DNA from: Faunimonas pinastri
Lineage (GTDB): Bacteria > Pseudomonadota > Alphaproteobacteria > Rhizobiales > Afifellaceae
Assembly: GCF_900110915.1 (NCBI RefSeq)
Contig: NZ_FOFG01000009.1
Span: 1 to 64,000, forward strand
Direction of reading: 5' to 3'
Length of the DNA stretch: 64,000 bases
Of this stretch, positions 19,320 through 28,918 are shown piece after piece. The translations under genes and the position numbers were made by a program. The notes beneath the pieces were generated by a model that saw only the letters and a program-made list of their open reading frames with translations, ran no database searches and was not told the DNA's origin. Position 1 is the stretch's first letter; each line of letters opens with the position of its first letter.

Positions 19320-19841
19320 ATGAGTTCGCAAGACGCACAATCCCTCTCGCCGGCGGCCGTGCCGATCCGGCTCACCATCAACGGCACCGAACGCCGGCTC
19401 CAGGTGGAGCCGTGGACGACGTTGCTCGATCTCCTGCGCGAGCAGGAAGGGCTGACCGGCTCAAAGAAGGGCTGCGACCACGGCCAGTGCGGCGCCTGCA
19501 CCGTGCTCATCGACGGCAAGCGGGCGAATTCCTGCCTGGTGCTGGCCGTGGTGAAGGACGGCGCGGAGATCACTACGATCGAGGGGCTCGGCCAGCCCGG
19601 AAACCTGCATCCGATGCAGGAAGCCTTCATCGAGCATGACGCCTTCCAGTGCGGCTATTGCACCCCCGGGCAAATCTGCTCGGCCGTCGCCCTCGTGCAG
19701 GAAGGCCGCGCCCACACCCGCGAGGAAATCCGCGAATACATGAGCGGCAACATCTGCCGTTGCGGCGCCTACACCAACATCGTCGACGCCATCGAGGACG
19801 TGCTCGGGCAGTCTTCCACCCTCAGGGAGGCCGCGGAATGA
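19320..19841 (+). CDS. Molybdenum oxidoreductase, 2Fe-2S subunit (PaoA/YagT-like)
   Basis: A 173-residue ferredoxin-like subunit of the xanthine oxidase family. The plant-type 2Fe-2S cluster is bound by [13 protein letters not shown] plus a later Cys, and the second all-helical cluster by CGYCTPGQ and CRCGAY. Unlike E. coli PaoA there is no twin-arginine leader, so the enzyme is probably cytoplasmic. It passes electrons from the molybdenum to the FAD subunit. Its stop overlaps the next start (ATGA), making an obvious three-gene operon. Confidence 0.9.
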   Translation: MSSQDAQSLSPAAVPIRLTINGTERRLQVEPWTTLLDLLREQEGLTGSKKGCDHGQCGACTVLIDGKRANSCLVLAVVKDGAEITTIEGLGQPGNLHPMQEAFIEHDAFQCGYCTPGQICSAVALVQEGRAHTREEIREYMSGNICRCGAYTNIVDAIEDVLGQSSTLREAAE

Positions 19842-20854
19842 AGCGCTTCGATTACGTGCGGGCCAACGATGTTGGCGAGGCGGTCGCGGCTTTGGCCGCA
19901 AGCCCGGCCGCCAGGATCATCGCCGGCGGCACCAACCTCGTCGACCTCATGAAATACGACGTCGAGACACCCGAGCGCGTCATCGACATCAACCGCCTGC
20001 CGCTGAACACGATAGAGGCGACGGAATCCGGGGGCTTGAAGATCGGCGCGCTCGTCAGCAATGCCGACCTCGCCTATGACAGCCGCATCGCCGAGCGCTA
20101 TCCGCTGCTCTCCAGCGCGCTTCTGGCCGGCGCCTCGCCGCAGCTGCGCAATCTTGCCACGACCGGCGGCAACCTGCTCCAGCGCACCCGCTGCTACTAT
20201 TTCTACGACACGGGTACGCCCTGCAACAAGCGCGAGCCCGGCTCCGGCTGCCCGGCGATCGAGGGCGTGAACCGCATCCACGCGATCCTCGGCACCAGCG
20301 ACCAGTGCATCGCCACGCATCCCTCCGACATGTGCGTCGCCATGGCCGCGCTGGACGCGAAGGTGCATGTCATCGGCCCCGGCGGCGAGCGGACGATCGC
20401 CTTCGAGGATTTCCACCGACTACCCGGCGACATGCCGGAAAAGGATACCAATCTTCAGCCCGGAGACCTCATCACCGCCGTGGAGCTGCCGGCGGAGGAT
20501 TTCACCGCCCATCACAGCTACCTCAAGCTGCGCGACCGGCAGTCCTACGCCTTTGCGCTGGTGTCCGTCGCGGCGGCGCTGAAGATCGAGGACGGGCGCA
20601 TCACCCAGGCGCGGCTGGCGCTCGGCGGTGTCGCCCACAAGCCGTGGCGCGACACCGAAGCCGAGGCGATGCTGAAGAACAGCACTCCCGGCGTGGCAAG
20701 CTTCTCGGCCGCCGCCGCCAAGGTGCTGGAGACGGCGCGGGGCTATGGCGAGAACAGCTTCAAGATCGACCTCGCCCGCCGCGCCATCGTGCGCACGCTG
20801 AAGCAGGCCGCCGACGGGACGCCGCAGTCCCAGACCGACAAACGCATTCGCTAG
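19838..20854 (+). CDS. Molybdenum oxidoreductase, FAD subunit (PaoB/YagS-like)
   Basis: A 338-residue FAD-binding subunit. [13 protein letters not shown] and [12 protein letters not shown] form the FAD site. Four cysteines in [20 protein letters not shown] and DQC match the extra 4Fe-4S cluster described for PaoB-type subunits. I chose the ATG at 19838 because it overlaps the previous stop and starts the conserved MKRFDYVRA. It accepts electrons and transfers them to the final acceptor, probably oxygen or a ferredoxin. Confidence 0.9.
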   Translation: MKRFDYVRANDVGEAVAALAASPAARIIAGGTNLVDLMKYDVETPERVIDINRLPLNTIEATESGGLKIGALVSNADLAYDSRIAERYPLLSSALLAGASPQLRNLATTGGNLLQRTRCYYFYDTGTPCNKREPGSGCPAIEGVNRIHAILGTSDQCIATHPSDMCVAMAALDAKVHVIGPGGERTIAFEDFHRLPGDMPEKDTNLQPGDLITAVELPAEDFTAHHSYLKLRDRQSYAFALVSVAAALKIEDGRITQARLALGGVAHKPWRDTEAEAMLKNSTPGVASFSAAAAKVLETARGYGENSFKIDLARRAIVRTLKQAADGTPQSQTDKRIR

Positions 20855-20862
20855 GAACCGAC

Positions 20863-23115
20863 ATGGCTGACACAGCAACCCTGATCGGCCGGCCCTCCAT
20901 CGGCCAGCCGACGCGCCGCGTCGACGGCCCCCTGAAGGTCTCCGGCGGCGCCAGATATGCCGGTGAATACTTCGCCGACGATCTCCTGCACGGGTACGTC
21001 GTGTCCGGCTCGATCGCCAAAGGCCGCATCCTGTCCATCGACACCTCCGCCGCCATGGCGATTCCCGGCGTCGTGGAGGTCTTCACCCACGAGAACCGGC
21101 CGCGCACGGCGTGGTTCGACAGCAAGTACCAGGACCAGGTCGCCCCGCCCGGCAGCCCCTTCCGGCCGCTCTACGGCGACGGCATCCTCTACAGCGGCCA
21201 GCCGATCGCGCTGGTGGTGGCGGAAAGCTTCGAGGCTGCCCGCGACGCGGCGGCGCTGGTGAAGGCCACCTACGCGCCGGAAGAGCACATCACAGATCTC
21301 GACGCGGTGAAGGGCCAGTCCTACGTACCGCCCAAGAAGCGCTCGGGCATCGCCCCGCCGCCGGAGCCCCGTGGCGACGCGGAAGCCGCGTTCGCCAAGG
21401 CGCCGGTCAAGGTGCACGAAACCTACCGGGTCGCCGTGGAGCATCACAACCCCATGGAGCCCTTCGCCACCACGGTCGTGCGCGACGCCGGGGGCAAGCT
21501 GACGATCTACGACAAGACTCAAGGGTCGCAGAACGCACAGGCCTACGTGACCGGCGTTTTCGGCCTGAACCAGAGCGACGTCACGGTCGTCAATGCCTTC
21601 GTCGGGGGCGCCTTCGGCATCGGCCTGCGCCCGCAGCACCAGCTTTTCCTCGCCGTCATGGCGGCGCAGGCGCTGGAGCGTTCCGTACGCGTGGTGCTGA
21701 CGCGCGACCAGATGTTCACGCTCAGCTATCGCCCCGAAACGATCCAGACGCTGTCGCTGGGCTCCGCGCCCGGTGGCAAGCTCGACGCCATCATGCACCA
21801 CGCTGTGGCCGGCACCTCGCATTTCGAGGACTACCAGGAGGTGGTGGTGAACTGGGCGGGGCTTCTCTACGGCTGCGACAACGTCAAGCTCAGCTACGAA
21901 CTGGCGAAGATCGACACCTACACGCCGTCCGACATGCGCGCGCCCGGCGCAACGCTGGGCGTGTTCGCGCTGGAATCGGCCATGGACGAACTGGCCTATG
22001 CCGCAGGCGTCGATCCGCTGCAGCTGCGGCTGACGAACTATGCCGACTTCGACCAGAACGAGGACAAGAAGTTCACCAGCAAGGCATTGATCTCCTGCTA
22101 CGAGCAGGGCGCGGAACGCTTCGGCTGGTCGAAGCGCAGCGCCGAGCCGCGCTCCATGCGCGACGGCCACGAGCTTGTCGGCTGGGGCATGGCGACCGGA
22201 GTCTGGGAAGCCAAGATCAACAAGACGGCGGCGCGCGCCAGCCTGACGGAAACCGGCCATCTGGAGGTTTCCAGCGCCACCTCCGATATCGGCACCGGCA
22301 CCTACACGGTGATGGCGCTGACCGGCGCTGACGCCTTCGGCCTGCCGATCGAGCATGTGACGGCTAGGCTCGGCGACAGCTCCCTGCCGACCGCGCCCGT
22401 CGAGGGCGGCTCATGGGCCGCGGCTTCCACCTCGTCCGCCGTCGTCGATGCCTGCGACAAGCTCAAGCAGGCGCTCTTCAAGCAGGCACAGTCCATGCCG
22501 GACAGCCCCTTCGGCAACGTTGATTTCGACGGCGTGGCCTTCCGCGACGGTCGCATGATGCTGGCCGCGGATGAGGGATCGAGCGTGAAGCTGGGCGAGA
22601 TCGTTCGGTCAGCCCGCCAGCACCGGATGGAGGCGGAGGGCAGCGCCGCTCCGGATTCCGCCACCCAGAAGGAATATGTCAGCTACACCCATTCCGCGAT
22701 CTTCGTCGAGGTGAAGGTCGACGAGGAACTCGGCGTCGTTCGCGTCACGCGGATCGTCAATGCGGTCGCGGCGGGCAAGATCCTGAACCCCAAGGCGGCG
22801 CGCAGCCAGATCCTCGGCGGCGTGGTGATGGCAATGGGCGCGGCGCTGGAGGAGGAAACCTTCGCCGATCACAATCTCGGTCGCTTCATGAACCACAATT
22901 TCGCGGAGTACCACGTGCCGGTGAATGCCGACGTGCAGGACATCGACGTGATCTTCGTGGAAGAGCCGGACGACAAGACCAGCCCGATCGGCGCCAAGGG
23001 CATCGGCGAGATCGGCATCGTCGGCACCACCGCGGCGATCGCCAACGCGGTCTACCACGCAACCGGCAAGCGCATCCGGGACCTGCCGATCACGATCGAC
23101 AAGATCCTCGCCTGA
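20863..23115 (+). CDS. Molybdenum oxidoreductase, catalytic molybdopterin subunit (PaoC/YagR-like)
   Basis: A 750-residue aldehyde oxidase/xanthine dehydrogenase large subunit. It has the N-terminal hammerhead domain (RVDGPLKVSGGARYAGEY) and molybdopterin contacts including GGAFGIGLRPQHQ and DMRAPGAT. The active-site glutamate lies in GAKGIGEIGIVG near the C-terminus. The PaoABC order and 4Fe-4S-type FAD subunit favour aldehyde oxidation over purine oxidation. No paoD/xdhC-type cofactor-insertion chaperone is adjacent. It is followed by a strong terminator. Confidence 0.9.
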   Translation: MADTATLIGRPSIGQPTRRVDGPLKVSGGARYAGEYFADDLLHGYVVSGSIAKGRILSIDTSAAMAIPGVVEVFTHENRPRTAWFDSKYQDQVAPPGSPFRPLYGDGILYSGQPIALVVAESFEAARDAAALVKATYAPEEHITDLDAVKGQSYVPPKKRSGIAPPPEPRGDAEAAFAKAPVKVHETYRVAVEHHNPMEPFATTVVRDAGGKLTIYDKTQGSQNAQAYVTGVFGLNQSDVTVVNAFVGGAFGIGLRPQHQLFLAVMAAQALERSVRVVLTRDQMFTLSYRPETIQTLSLGSAPGGKLDAIMHHAVAGTSHFEDYQEVVVNWAGLLYGCDNVKLSYELAKIDTYTPSDMRAPGATLGVFALESAMDELAYAAGVDPLQLRLTNYADFDQNEDKKFTSKALISCYEQGAERFGWSKRSAEPRSMRDGHELVGWGMATGVWEAKINKTAARASLTETGHLEVSSATSDIGTGTYTVMALTGADAFGLPIEHVTARLGDSSLPTAPVEGGSWAAASTSSAVVDACDKLKQALFKQAQSMPDSPFGNVDFDGVAFRDGRMMLAADEGSSVKLGEIVRSARQHRMEAEGSAAPDSATQKEYVSYTHSAIFVEVKVDEELGVVRVTRIVNAVAAGKILNPKAARSQILGGVVMAMGAALEEETFADHNLGRFMNHNFAEYHVPVNADVQDIDVIFVEEPDDKTSPIGAKGIGEIGIVGTTAAIANAVYHATGKRIRDLPITIDKILA

Positions 23116-23135
23116 AGCGAGGCTCGCCAAAGGAC

Positions 23136-23163
23136 GGCGCTCCGGGAACCGGGGCGCCTTTTT
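23136..23163 (+). terminator. Rho-independent terminator of the molybdenum oxidoreductase operon
   Basis: GGCGCTCCGG (23136-23145) pairs over 10 bp with CCGGGGCGCC (23149-23158) around a GAA loop and is followed directly by TTTTT. Confidence 0.9.
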
Positions 23164-23196
23164 CGTTTCCCGAAGCGCGCGACAGGGCGGCCAGAA

Positions 23197-24492
23197 ATGC
23201 TAAAAGCGGCGTCCACGCCGACGGAGGAAACGTCCTTGCAGCAAGAAAACGGACAGGCACCGAAGCCTTGGAGAAACCGCCCCTATCATCGCCTGTGGCT
23301 GACGGGCCAGGCCCGCACGCTCTTCGACACCTTTCAGTTCGCCTCGGTCAATCCGCTCGGCGGCTTCTACGAGCTCGACGATGACGGCCAGCCGATCAAG
23401 GACGAGAACGGCTCCGGCACGCGTAATCTCCACGCCACCAGCCGCCTGATCTTCTCCTTCTGCGTCGCCAAGGCGCTCGGCCATCCCGGCGCGGATGAGG
23501 TGATCGACCATGGCATGGATTATCTGTGGTCCGGTCACCGCGACCCGGAGAACGGCGGTTACTTCTGGGGCGTCGGCGACGATGGGCCCGTCGATCCTTC
23601 CAAGCAGGCCTATGGCCATGCCTTCGTGCTGCTGGCGGCGGCCAGCGCCAAGCGGGTCGGCCATCCCGATGCCGACCGGCTTCTGGCCGATATCGTGCCG
23701 CTCCTGAAGGAGCGCTTCTGGGAAGAGCGCCACGGCGCCGTCGCCGAGGAATTCACCGCCAACTGGCAGCCGCTCGGCGCCCCCTATCGCGGCCAGAATT
23801 CAAACATGCACCTCACCGAGGCGCTGATGGCGGGCTATGAGGCGACCGGCGACGAGACGCTGCTCCGCATGGCGGAATCGATCGCCGACCTGCTGATCCG
23901 CCGCATCACCGGCGCGAACGACTGGCGCCTGCCGGAGCATTTCAACGAGAACTGGGAACTCGACCTCGCCTACAAGGGCTCGGAGATGTTCCGCCCCGCC
24001 GGCTCGACGCCCGGCCACTGGCTGGAATGGAGCCGGCTCCTGGCACAGCTCTGGGTCGCGGGGTCGCGCCGCCACGACTGGATGATGGAGGCGGCCTCCA
24101 CCCTCTTCCACAATGCCGTTCGCGACGGCTGGGACCCGGAATACGGCGGCTTCTTCTACACCGTCGGTTTCGACGGACGTCCGCTCAACACGGAGAAGAT
24201 GTGGTGGCCGGCCTGCGAAGGCATCGGCGCCGCGGCTTTCCTGCACGATCTGACGGGCGACGCCTTCTTCGAGGACTGGTACCAGCGCATCTGGAACTTC
24301 ACGACGGCGCATGTGCTGGAGCGGCCGAACGGGCGCTGGATCCCGCAGATCGACCGGGAGCTGGAGGTGAATACGAGCCTTTTCTCCGGCCAGCCCGATA
24401 TCTATCACTCGCTGCAGGCCTGCCTGATCCCGCTCTTCCCGGCGAAGGGCAGCCTGCTCGATTGTGCGCTGGCGGAGGCGAACGCGGGCTGA
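23197..24492 (+). CDS. AGE-family sugar epimerase/isomerase
   Basis: A 431-residue (alpha/alpha)6-barrel enzyme of the N-acylglucosamine 2-epimerase superfamily, which also contains mannose isomerases and YihS-type aldose-ketose isomerases. Conserved blocks are NLHATSRLIFSF, GYFWGVGDDGPVD, YGHAFVLLAAA, NSNMHLTEALMAGYEATGD, PGHWLEWSRLL and the active-site MWWPACEGIGAA and GQPDIYHSLQACLIPLFP. Lack of a nucleotide-binding motif and the PGHWLEW/YHSLQA wording favour a free-sugar isomerase. It stands alone between two hairpins. ATG 23197 or TTG 23236 could be the start. Confidence 0.85.
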   Translation: MLKAASTPTEETSLQQENGQAPKPWRNRPYHRLWLTGQARTLFDTFQFASVNPLGGFYELDDDGQPIKDENGSGTRNLHATSRLIFSFCVAKALGHPGADEVIDHGMDYLWSGHRDPENGGYFWGVGDDGPVDPSKQAYGHAFVLLAAASAKRVGHPDADRLLADIVPLLKERFWEERHGAVAEEFTANWQPLGAPYRGQNSNMHLTEALMAGYEATGDETLLRMAESIADLLIRRITGANDWRLPEHFNENWELDLAYKGSEMFRPAGSTPGHWLEWSRLLAQLWVAGSRRHDWMMEAASTLFHNAVRDGWDPEYGGFFYTVGFDGRPLNTEKMWWPACEGIGAAAFLHDLTGDAFFEDWYQRIWNFTTAHVLERPNGRWIPQIDRELEVNTSLFSGQPDIYHSLQACLIPLFPAKGSLLDCALAEANAG

Positions 24493-24498
24493 AGCCAC

Positions 24499-24529
24499 GG
24501 ACCGGGTCGCGCACGTTGCGGCCCGGTCC
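24499..24529 (+). terminator. Hairpin downstream of the AGE-family gene
   Basis: GGACCGGG (24499-24506) pairs with CCCGGTCC (24522-24529), with an inner CGC/GCG pairing. It has no T-tract. It lies just after the stop, so it is a likely transcript end. Confidence 0.55.
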
Positions 24530-24666
24530 CGGCAGCATTCGACAGCATACGGAGGAGCGACGGGAAAAGTTTTGCTCCACGGCGTCACGTTTAATTGCGG
24601 CGCAGGGAATAGTTTCGTCCGTCAGGATCTCTATTTCCACCCTGAGATCATCCCGGAGCCGCTCCC

Positions 24667-25611
24667 GTGCCCGCCTATCGCTATCCCACCGTTCCCGCGT
24701 CAGAGATCACGCCGAAGGAACTCTTCCTCAGCCGGCGGCAGATTCTGGGCGGCGCTGTCGCGCTGGGCGCGACCGGACTTGCCGGCCCGGCGCTCGCGGC
24801 TCCTCTTTCCGCCAAGCCGAGCGCCTTCAAGGTGGACGAGAAGCAGACCTCGCTGAAGGACATCACGACCTACAACAATTTCTACGAGTTCGGCACGGAC
24901 AAGGGCGATCCCGCCGCCTATGCCGGCTCGCTGACGACCCGACCCTGGACGGTGAAGGTGGACGGGCTCGTCAACAAGCCCGGCGAATTCGGCATCGACG
25001 ACCTCCTGTCCTCCATGCCGCTGGAGGAGCGCGTCTATCGCATGCGCTGCGTGGAAGCGTGGTCGATGGTGATCCCGTGGATCGGCTTCCCGCTCGCCGA
25101 ACTCCTCAACAAGGTCGAGCCGAACGGCAGCGCCAAATACGTCGCGTTCGAGACGCTGCAGCGGCCGAGCGAGATGCCGGGGCAGAAGGGTTTCCTGCCC
25201 GTGCTCGACTGGCCCTATGTGGAGGGCCTGCGGCTGGACGAGGCCATGCATCCGCTCGCGATCCTCGCCGTCGGCCTCTATGGCGAGACGCTGCCCAACC
25301 AGAACGGAGCTCCGATCCGGCTGGTCGTACCGTGGAAATACGGCTTCAAGGGCATTAAGTCGATCGTCCGCATCAGCCTGGTCGACAAGCAGCCGCCGAC
25401 GTCATGGAACAGGCAGGCCGCCAACGAATACGGCTTCTACGCCAACGTGAATCCCGAGGTCGACCATCCGCGCTGGAGCCAGGCGACAGAGCGCCGCATC
25501 GGCGAAAGCAGCTTCTTCGGCGCCGGCCGGCACAAGACGCTGCCCTTCAATGGCTACGGCGACCAGGTGGCGAGCCTCTATTCCGGCATGGACCTCCGGG
25601 TGAACTACTGA
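24667..25611 (+). CDS. msrP: Protein-methionine-sulfoxide reductase catalytic subunit MsrP (YedY)
   Basis: A 314-residue periplasmic molybdenum enzyme that reduces methionine sulfoxide in envelope proteins. A twin-arginine leader ([19 protein letters not shown], residues about 22-40) precedes the sulfite-oxidase-type domain. The molybdopterin-coordinating cysteine lies in [15 protein letters not shown] (about residue 127). The start is GTG at 24667. It is coupled to msrQ by a TGATG overlap. In the known system MsrQ supplies electrons from the membrane. Confidence 0.95.
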   Translation: MPAYRYPTVPASEITPKELFLSRRQILGGAVALGATGLAGPALAAPLSAKPSAFKVDEKQTSLKDITTYNNFYEFGTDKGDPAAYAGSLTTRPWTVKVDGLVNKPGEFGIDDLLSSMPLEERVYRMRCVEAWSMVIPWIGFPLAELLNKVEPNGSAKYVAFETLQRPSEMPGQKGFLPVLDWPYVEGLRLDEAMHPLAILAVGLYGETLPNQNGAPIRLVVPWKYGFKGIKSIVRISLVDKQPPTSWNRQAANEYGFYANVNPEVDHPRWSQATERRIGESSFFGAGRHKTLPFNGYGDQVASLYSGMDLRVNY

Positions 25612-26333
25612 TGGCCTCGCCTGCCCGTCCGACCGCTCCCCCGGCCGCCGCCCCGGCCACCCCCATACGTCGTTCGGGCCCGCGTCCCGGCCGGCGGCAG
25701 GCGTGGCAGGTCTGGGCGCTCTACGTCGTGGGCTTCGTGCCGGCGGTCTGGACCTTCTATCTCGGCGCGACGGACCAGCTCGGGGCCGACCCGGTCAAGA
25801 GCTTCGAGCATTCGCTCGGCCTCTGGGCGCTGCGCTTCCTGATCCTGACGCTCTGCGTCACGCCACTCCGCGAGATCACGGGCATGAGCCTGATCCGCTA
25901 CCGCCGCGCGCTCGGGCTTCTCGCGTTCTATTACGCCGCGATGCATCTTTCGACTTACCTGATCCTCGATCAGGGATTGGATATCGCGGCTGTCGTCGCC
26001 GACGTGCTCAAGCGGCTCTTCATCACCATCGGCATGGCGGCGTTCGTCATGCTGATCCCGCTGGCGGTGACCTCGAACGGTTATTTCATCCGCCGCCTCG
26101 GACGAAACTGGGGTCGCCTGCACAAGCTGATCTATCTCGCCGCCGCCGCCGGGGCCGTGCACTTCGTGATGTCGGTGAAGTCCTGGCCGACGGAACCGCT
26201 GGTCTATGCCGGGATCGTCGCGGTGCTTCTGACATATCGGCTGCTCAGGCCGCTCTGGCGGCCGAAGCGGCGTGGCTCTGCAAGGCAGCGGAGCGCCGGA
26301 ACGCCCCTCGCCGGCCAGCCGCGCCAGGTCTGA
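25611..26333 (+). CDS. msrQ: Haem-binding membrane subunit MsrQ (YedZ)
   Basis: A 240-residue integral membrane b-type cytochrome of the ferric-reductase-like family that passes electrons to MsrP. The N-terminus is Pro/Ala-rich. Six hydrophobic segments follow, with haem-ligand histidines in YYAAMHLSTYLI, LHKLIYLAAAAG and AVHFVMSVKSWP. The GMSLIRYRRALGLLAFYYA loop is typical. The start ATG at 25611 overlaps the msrP stop. The C-terminal tail is basic and probably cytoplasmic. Confidence 0.93.
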   Translation: MASPARPTAPPAAAPATPIRRSGPRPGRRQAWQVWALYVVGFVPAVWTFYLGATDQLGADPVKSFEHSLGLWALRFLILTLCVTPLREITGMSLIRYRRALGLLAFYYAAMHLSTYLILDQGLDIAAVVADVLKRLFITIGMAAFVMLIPLAVTSNGYFIRRLGRNWGRLHKLIYLAAAAGAVHFVMSVKSWPTEPLVYAGIVAVLLTYRLLRPLWRPKRRGSARQRSAGTPLAGQPRQV

Positions 26334-26341
26334 AACGCCGC

Positions 26342-26369
26342 AGCCGGTCCCGTCAGGCGGGGACCGGCT
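26342..26369. terminator. Hairpin between convergent msrQ and ABC operon
   Basis: AGCCGGTCCC (26342-26351) and GGGACCGGCT (26360-26369) form a 10-bp perfect stem with an 8-base loop. It overlaps the 3' end of the minus-strand ATPase gene. T-tracts are weak, so this is a probable bidirectional terminator. Confidence 0.6.
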
Positions 26370-27144
26370 CCTTGCGCCGGAAGCCTTCGCTCGCCGCCAT
26401 CAGTTCGCGCGTATAGGGCTTCGTCACCTCGCCCGCCACCAGCTGCCGGCTGGTGAGGGTCTCCACCTCCCGGCCCGACTGCATGACGATCAACCGCTCG
26501 CAGAGATGGGTGATCACCGCGAGGTCGTGGCTGACGAGGATCGAGCTCAGCCGGCGATGCTGGCGGATCTCCTCCAGGAGGTTCAGGATCTCCGCCTGCA
26601 CGGAAGCATCGAGCGCCGATGTCGGCTCGTCCAGAAGCAGCAGTTCCGGCTCGGTGATCAGCGCCCGGGCGATTGCCACGCGCTGGCGCTGCCCACCGGA
26701 AAGCTGGTGCGGATAGCGGAAACGGAAGCCGCTGCCGAGGCCCACTTCATCGAGCGCCTGACGGATCCGCCGTTCGCCATCGGCGATGCGGTGGATCGCC
26801 AGCGGCTCGGAGAGGATCTGGTCCACCGTCTGGCGTGGATGCAGCGATCCGTAGGGGTCTTGGAAGACCATCTGCACATGCCGGTAGAAAGCCTTTTCCC
26901 GGCGCTTGCCGAGCGGCTTGCCTTCGAACCGGACCGCGCCGGAGCTGATCGGCGCGAGCCCGGCGATGGCGCGCAGGATGGTCGACTTGCCCGAGCCGGA
27001 CTCGCCGACGAGACCGAGCGACTCGCCGGGCCGGACCTCGAAGCTAACGCCGTCCACCGCGCGGAAGGGGCCGAAATCGACGCCCAGCGCATCGGCGATG
27101 AGGACCGGCGCCCCCGTCCCGCTCTTCCCGTGAAGGTCGCTCAT
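26353..27144 (-). CDS. Peptide/nickel-type ABC transporter ATP-binding protein (DppF-like)
   Basis: A 263-residue ATPase. Walker A is GESGSGKST (about residues 48-56), the signature is LSGGQRQRVAIARAL, and Walker B is LLLLDEPTSALD, with the H-loop in ILVSHDLAVI. It is the second ATPase of a DppBCDF-like importer. I chose the ATG at 27144 because it overlaps the upstream stop (ATGA); longer open frame 5' is not conserved. The C-terminal oligopeptide-transporter zone (KPYTRELMAAS) is short but present. Confidence 0.9.
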   Translation of the reverse strand: MSDLHGKSGTGAPVLIADALGVDFGPFRAVDGVSFEVRPGESLGLVGESGSGKSTILRAIAGLAPISSGAVRFEGKPLGKRREKAFYRHVQMVFQDPYGSLHPRQTVDQILSEPLAIHRIADGERRIRQALDEVGLGSGFRFRYPHQLSGGQRQRVAIARALITEPELLLLDEPTSALDASVQAEILNLLEEIRQHRRLSSILVSHDLAVITHLCERLIVMQSGREVETLTSRQLVAGEVTKPYTRELMAASEGFRRKEPVPA

Positions 27145-27995
27145 ACCGCCCACTCCGCCTGGCGCTGCAGCGTCGGCAGCGGGTGCCGATCGTTGTGCAG
27201 GCGCGGCACGCAATCGAGCAGGCCGCGCGTATAGGGGTGCTTGGCCTCCGAGAGGCGGCTCGCCTCGATCTCTTCCACGACGCGGCCGGCATACATGACC
27301 AGAACCCGGTCGCAGAAGGACGAGACAAGGCGAAGGTCGTGGGAGATGAAGATCAGCCCCATGCCGCGCTCGGCGACGAGCTGGTCCAGGATCGCCAGCA
27401 CCTCGATCTGCACCACCACGTCGAGCGCCGAGGTGGGTTCGTCCGCGATCAGCAGGTCCGGCCCGGCGATCAGCATCATCGCGATCATCGCGCGCTGGCC
27501 CATGCCGCCGGAGACCTCGTGCGGGTAAAGCCCGAAGACGCGCTCGGGATCGTTGATGCGGACGCGTTCCAGCATTTCCAGCGCGCGACGGCGGGCGTCG
27601 CTGCCGGATACGCGGACATGCGAGCGCAGCGCCTCCACGATCTGCTGGCCGATGGTCATCAGCGGGTTCAGCGAAAAGCGCGGGTCCTGCAGCACCATGC
27701 CGATGCCGCCGCCGCGGATCTGCCGGCGCTGCCGCGGGCTCGCCGTCAGGAGATCGGTTCCCTTGTAGGCGAGCCGCTCGGCGGTGATGCGGCCGGTCGG
27801 CGGGGTCAGGCCGATGATCGCGCGGCCCGTCTGCGACTTGCCGGAGCCGGATTCGCCCACGATCCCCAGCCGCTCACGGCCAAGGGTGAAGTTCACGCCG
27901 CGCACGACCTCGGTGCGGCCATCCCGCGTGGGATAGCTGACGCGGAGGTCGCGCACTTCCAGAAGCGGCGCGGTATCGGATTTCATGTTCGTCAT
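27141..27995 (-). CDS. Peptide/nickel-type ABC transporter ATP-binding protein (DppD-like)
   Basis: A 284-residue ATPase with Walker A GESGSGKSQ, signature VSGGMGQRAMIA and Walker B LLIADEPTSALD. The C-terminal oligo_HPY region (AKHPYTRGLLDCVPRL) is typical of oligopeptide importers. The GKSQ ending is usual for the OppD/DppD branch. The start ATG at 27995 overlaps the stop of the permease gene (ATGA). Confidence 0.9.
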   Translation of the reverse strand: MTNMKSDTAPLLEVRDLRVSYPTRDGRTEVVRGVNFTLGRERLGIVGESGSGKSQTGRAIIGLTPPTGRITAERLAYKGTDLLTASPRQRRQIRGGGIGMVLQDPRFSLNPLMTIGQQIVEALRSHVRVSGSDARRRALEMLERVRINDPERVFGLYPHEVSGGMGQRAMIAMMLIAGPDLLIADEPTSALDVVVQIEVLAILDQLVAERGMGLIFISHDLRLVSSFCDRVLVMYAGRVVEEIEASRLSEAKHPYTRGLLDCVPRLHNDRHPLPTLQRQAEWAV

Positions 27996-28918
27996 CCGCG
28001 CGTATCCAACGCATCGCGCAGGCCGTCGCCAAGCAGGTTGAAGGCGAGGCTGACGATAAAGATCGCAGCGCCCGGCGCCGCCGCCACCCACCATTGGTCC
28101 AGCACGAAACGGCGGCCGTCGGCGATCATCGCGCCCCATTCCGGCGAGGGCGGCTGCGCGCCGAGGCCGAGGAAGCCGAGGCCGGCGGCGGTCAGAATGA
28201 TGCCGGCCATGTCGAGCGTGACGCGGATGATCAGCGACGACAGGCAGAGCGGCACGACGTGGCGCAGCACGATGCGCACCGGCGACGCGCCCATCAGCTG
28301 CACGGCGGCGATGAAGTCGGAGTTGCGGATCGCCAGCGTTTCGGCACGGGCGATGCGGGCATAAGGCGGCCAGGAGGTGATGGCGATGGCAAGCACCGCA
28401 TTCTCGATGCCGGGGCCGAGCGCCGCCACGAAGGCCAGCGCCAGTACGAGCTTCGGGAACGAGAGAAAGATGTCGGTGATGCGCATCAGCGTCGCATCGA
28501 CCCAGCCGCCGGCATAGCCCGCCACCGTGCCCATCAGGAGGCCCACCGGCGCGGCGATGATCGCCACGAGGAAGACGATCATCAGCGTCAGACGCGAGCC
28601 GAAGACGATGCGCGAGAAGATATCGCGGCCCTGGTCGTCGGTGCCGAAGACATGCGCGGCCGAGGGCGGCAGCAGGCGCGCGGTGCGCAGATCGCCTCCC
28701 ACGACGGGGGAATCCGGCGCGATGAGACCGGCGAAGACGGCGACGAGCAGCAGCAGGACGAGGATCGCCAGCCCGACCAGCGCCAGCCGGTTGGAAGCAA
28801 AGCGCGTCCATGAGGCATAGGCCCTTCCTAGCCGGGCCTGCCGTCGCGAGGCCGGGCGTTCCGTCAAGAGCCATTCCCGCCAGCCCGGAGCCGGCGGATT
28901 ATATGCTTCCGGCATCAT
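27992..28918 (-). CDS. Peptide/nickel-type ABC transporter permease (DppC-like)
   Basis: A 308-residue inner-membrane permease. An N-terminal OppC-type segment (FASNRLALVGLAILVLLLLV) is followed by the periplasmic GTDDQGRDIFSRIVFGSR motif typical of DppC/OppC. A BPD_transp_1 domain carries the ATPase-contact EAA loop (AAVQLMGASPVRIVLRHVVP). The gene overlaps the 3' end of the second permease gene by four bases (ATGA). Confidence 0.9.
   Translation of the reverse strand: MMPEAYNPPAPGWREWLLTERPASRRQARLGRAYASWTRFASNRLALVGLAILVLLLLVAVFAGLIAPDSPVVGGDLRTARLLPPSAAHVFGTDDQGRDIFSRIVFGSRLTLMIVFLVAIIAAPVGLLMGTVAGYAGGWVDATLMRITDIFLSFPKLVLALAFVAALGPGIENAVLAIAITSWPPYARIARAETLAIRNSDFIAAVQLMGASPVRIVLRHVVPLCLSSLIIRVTLDMAGIILTAAGLGFLGLGAQPPSPEWGAMIADGRRFVLDQWWVAAAPGAAIFIVSLAFNLLGDGLRDALDTRG

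Noticed and set aside
27141-28874. 577-codon reading as a fused permease-ATPase
   Set aside because: The first half is the permease read out of frame; the real ATPase starts at 27995 with an ATGA overlap.
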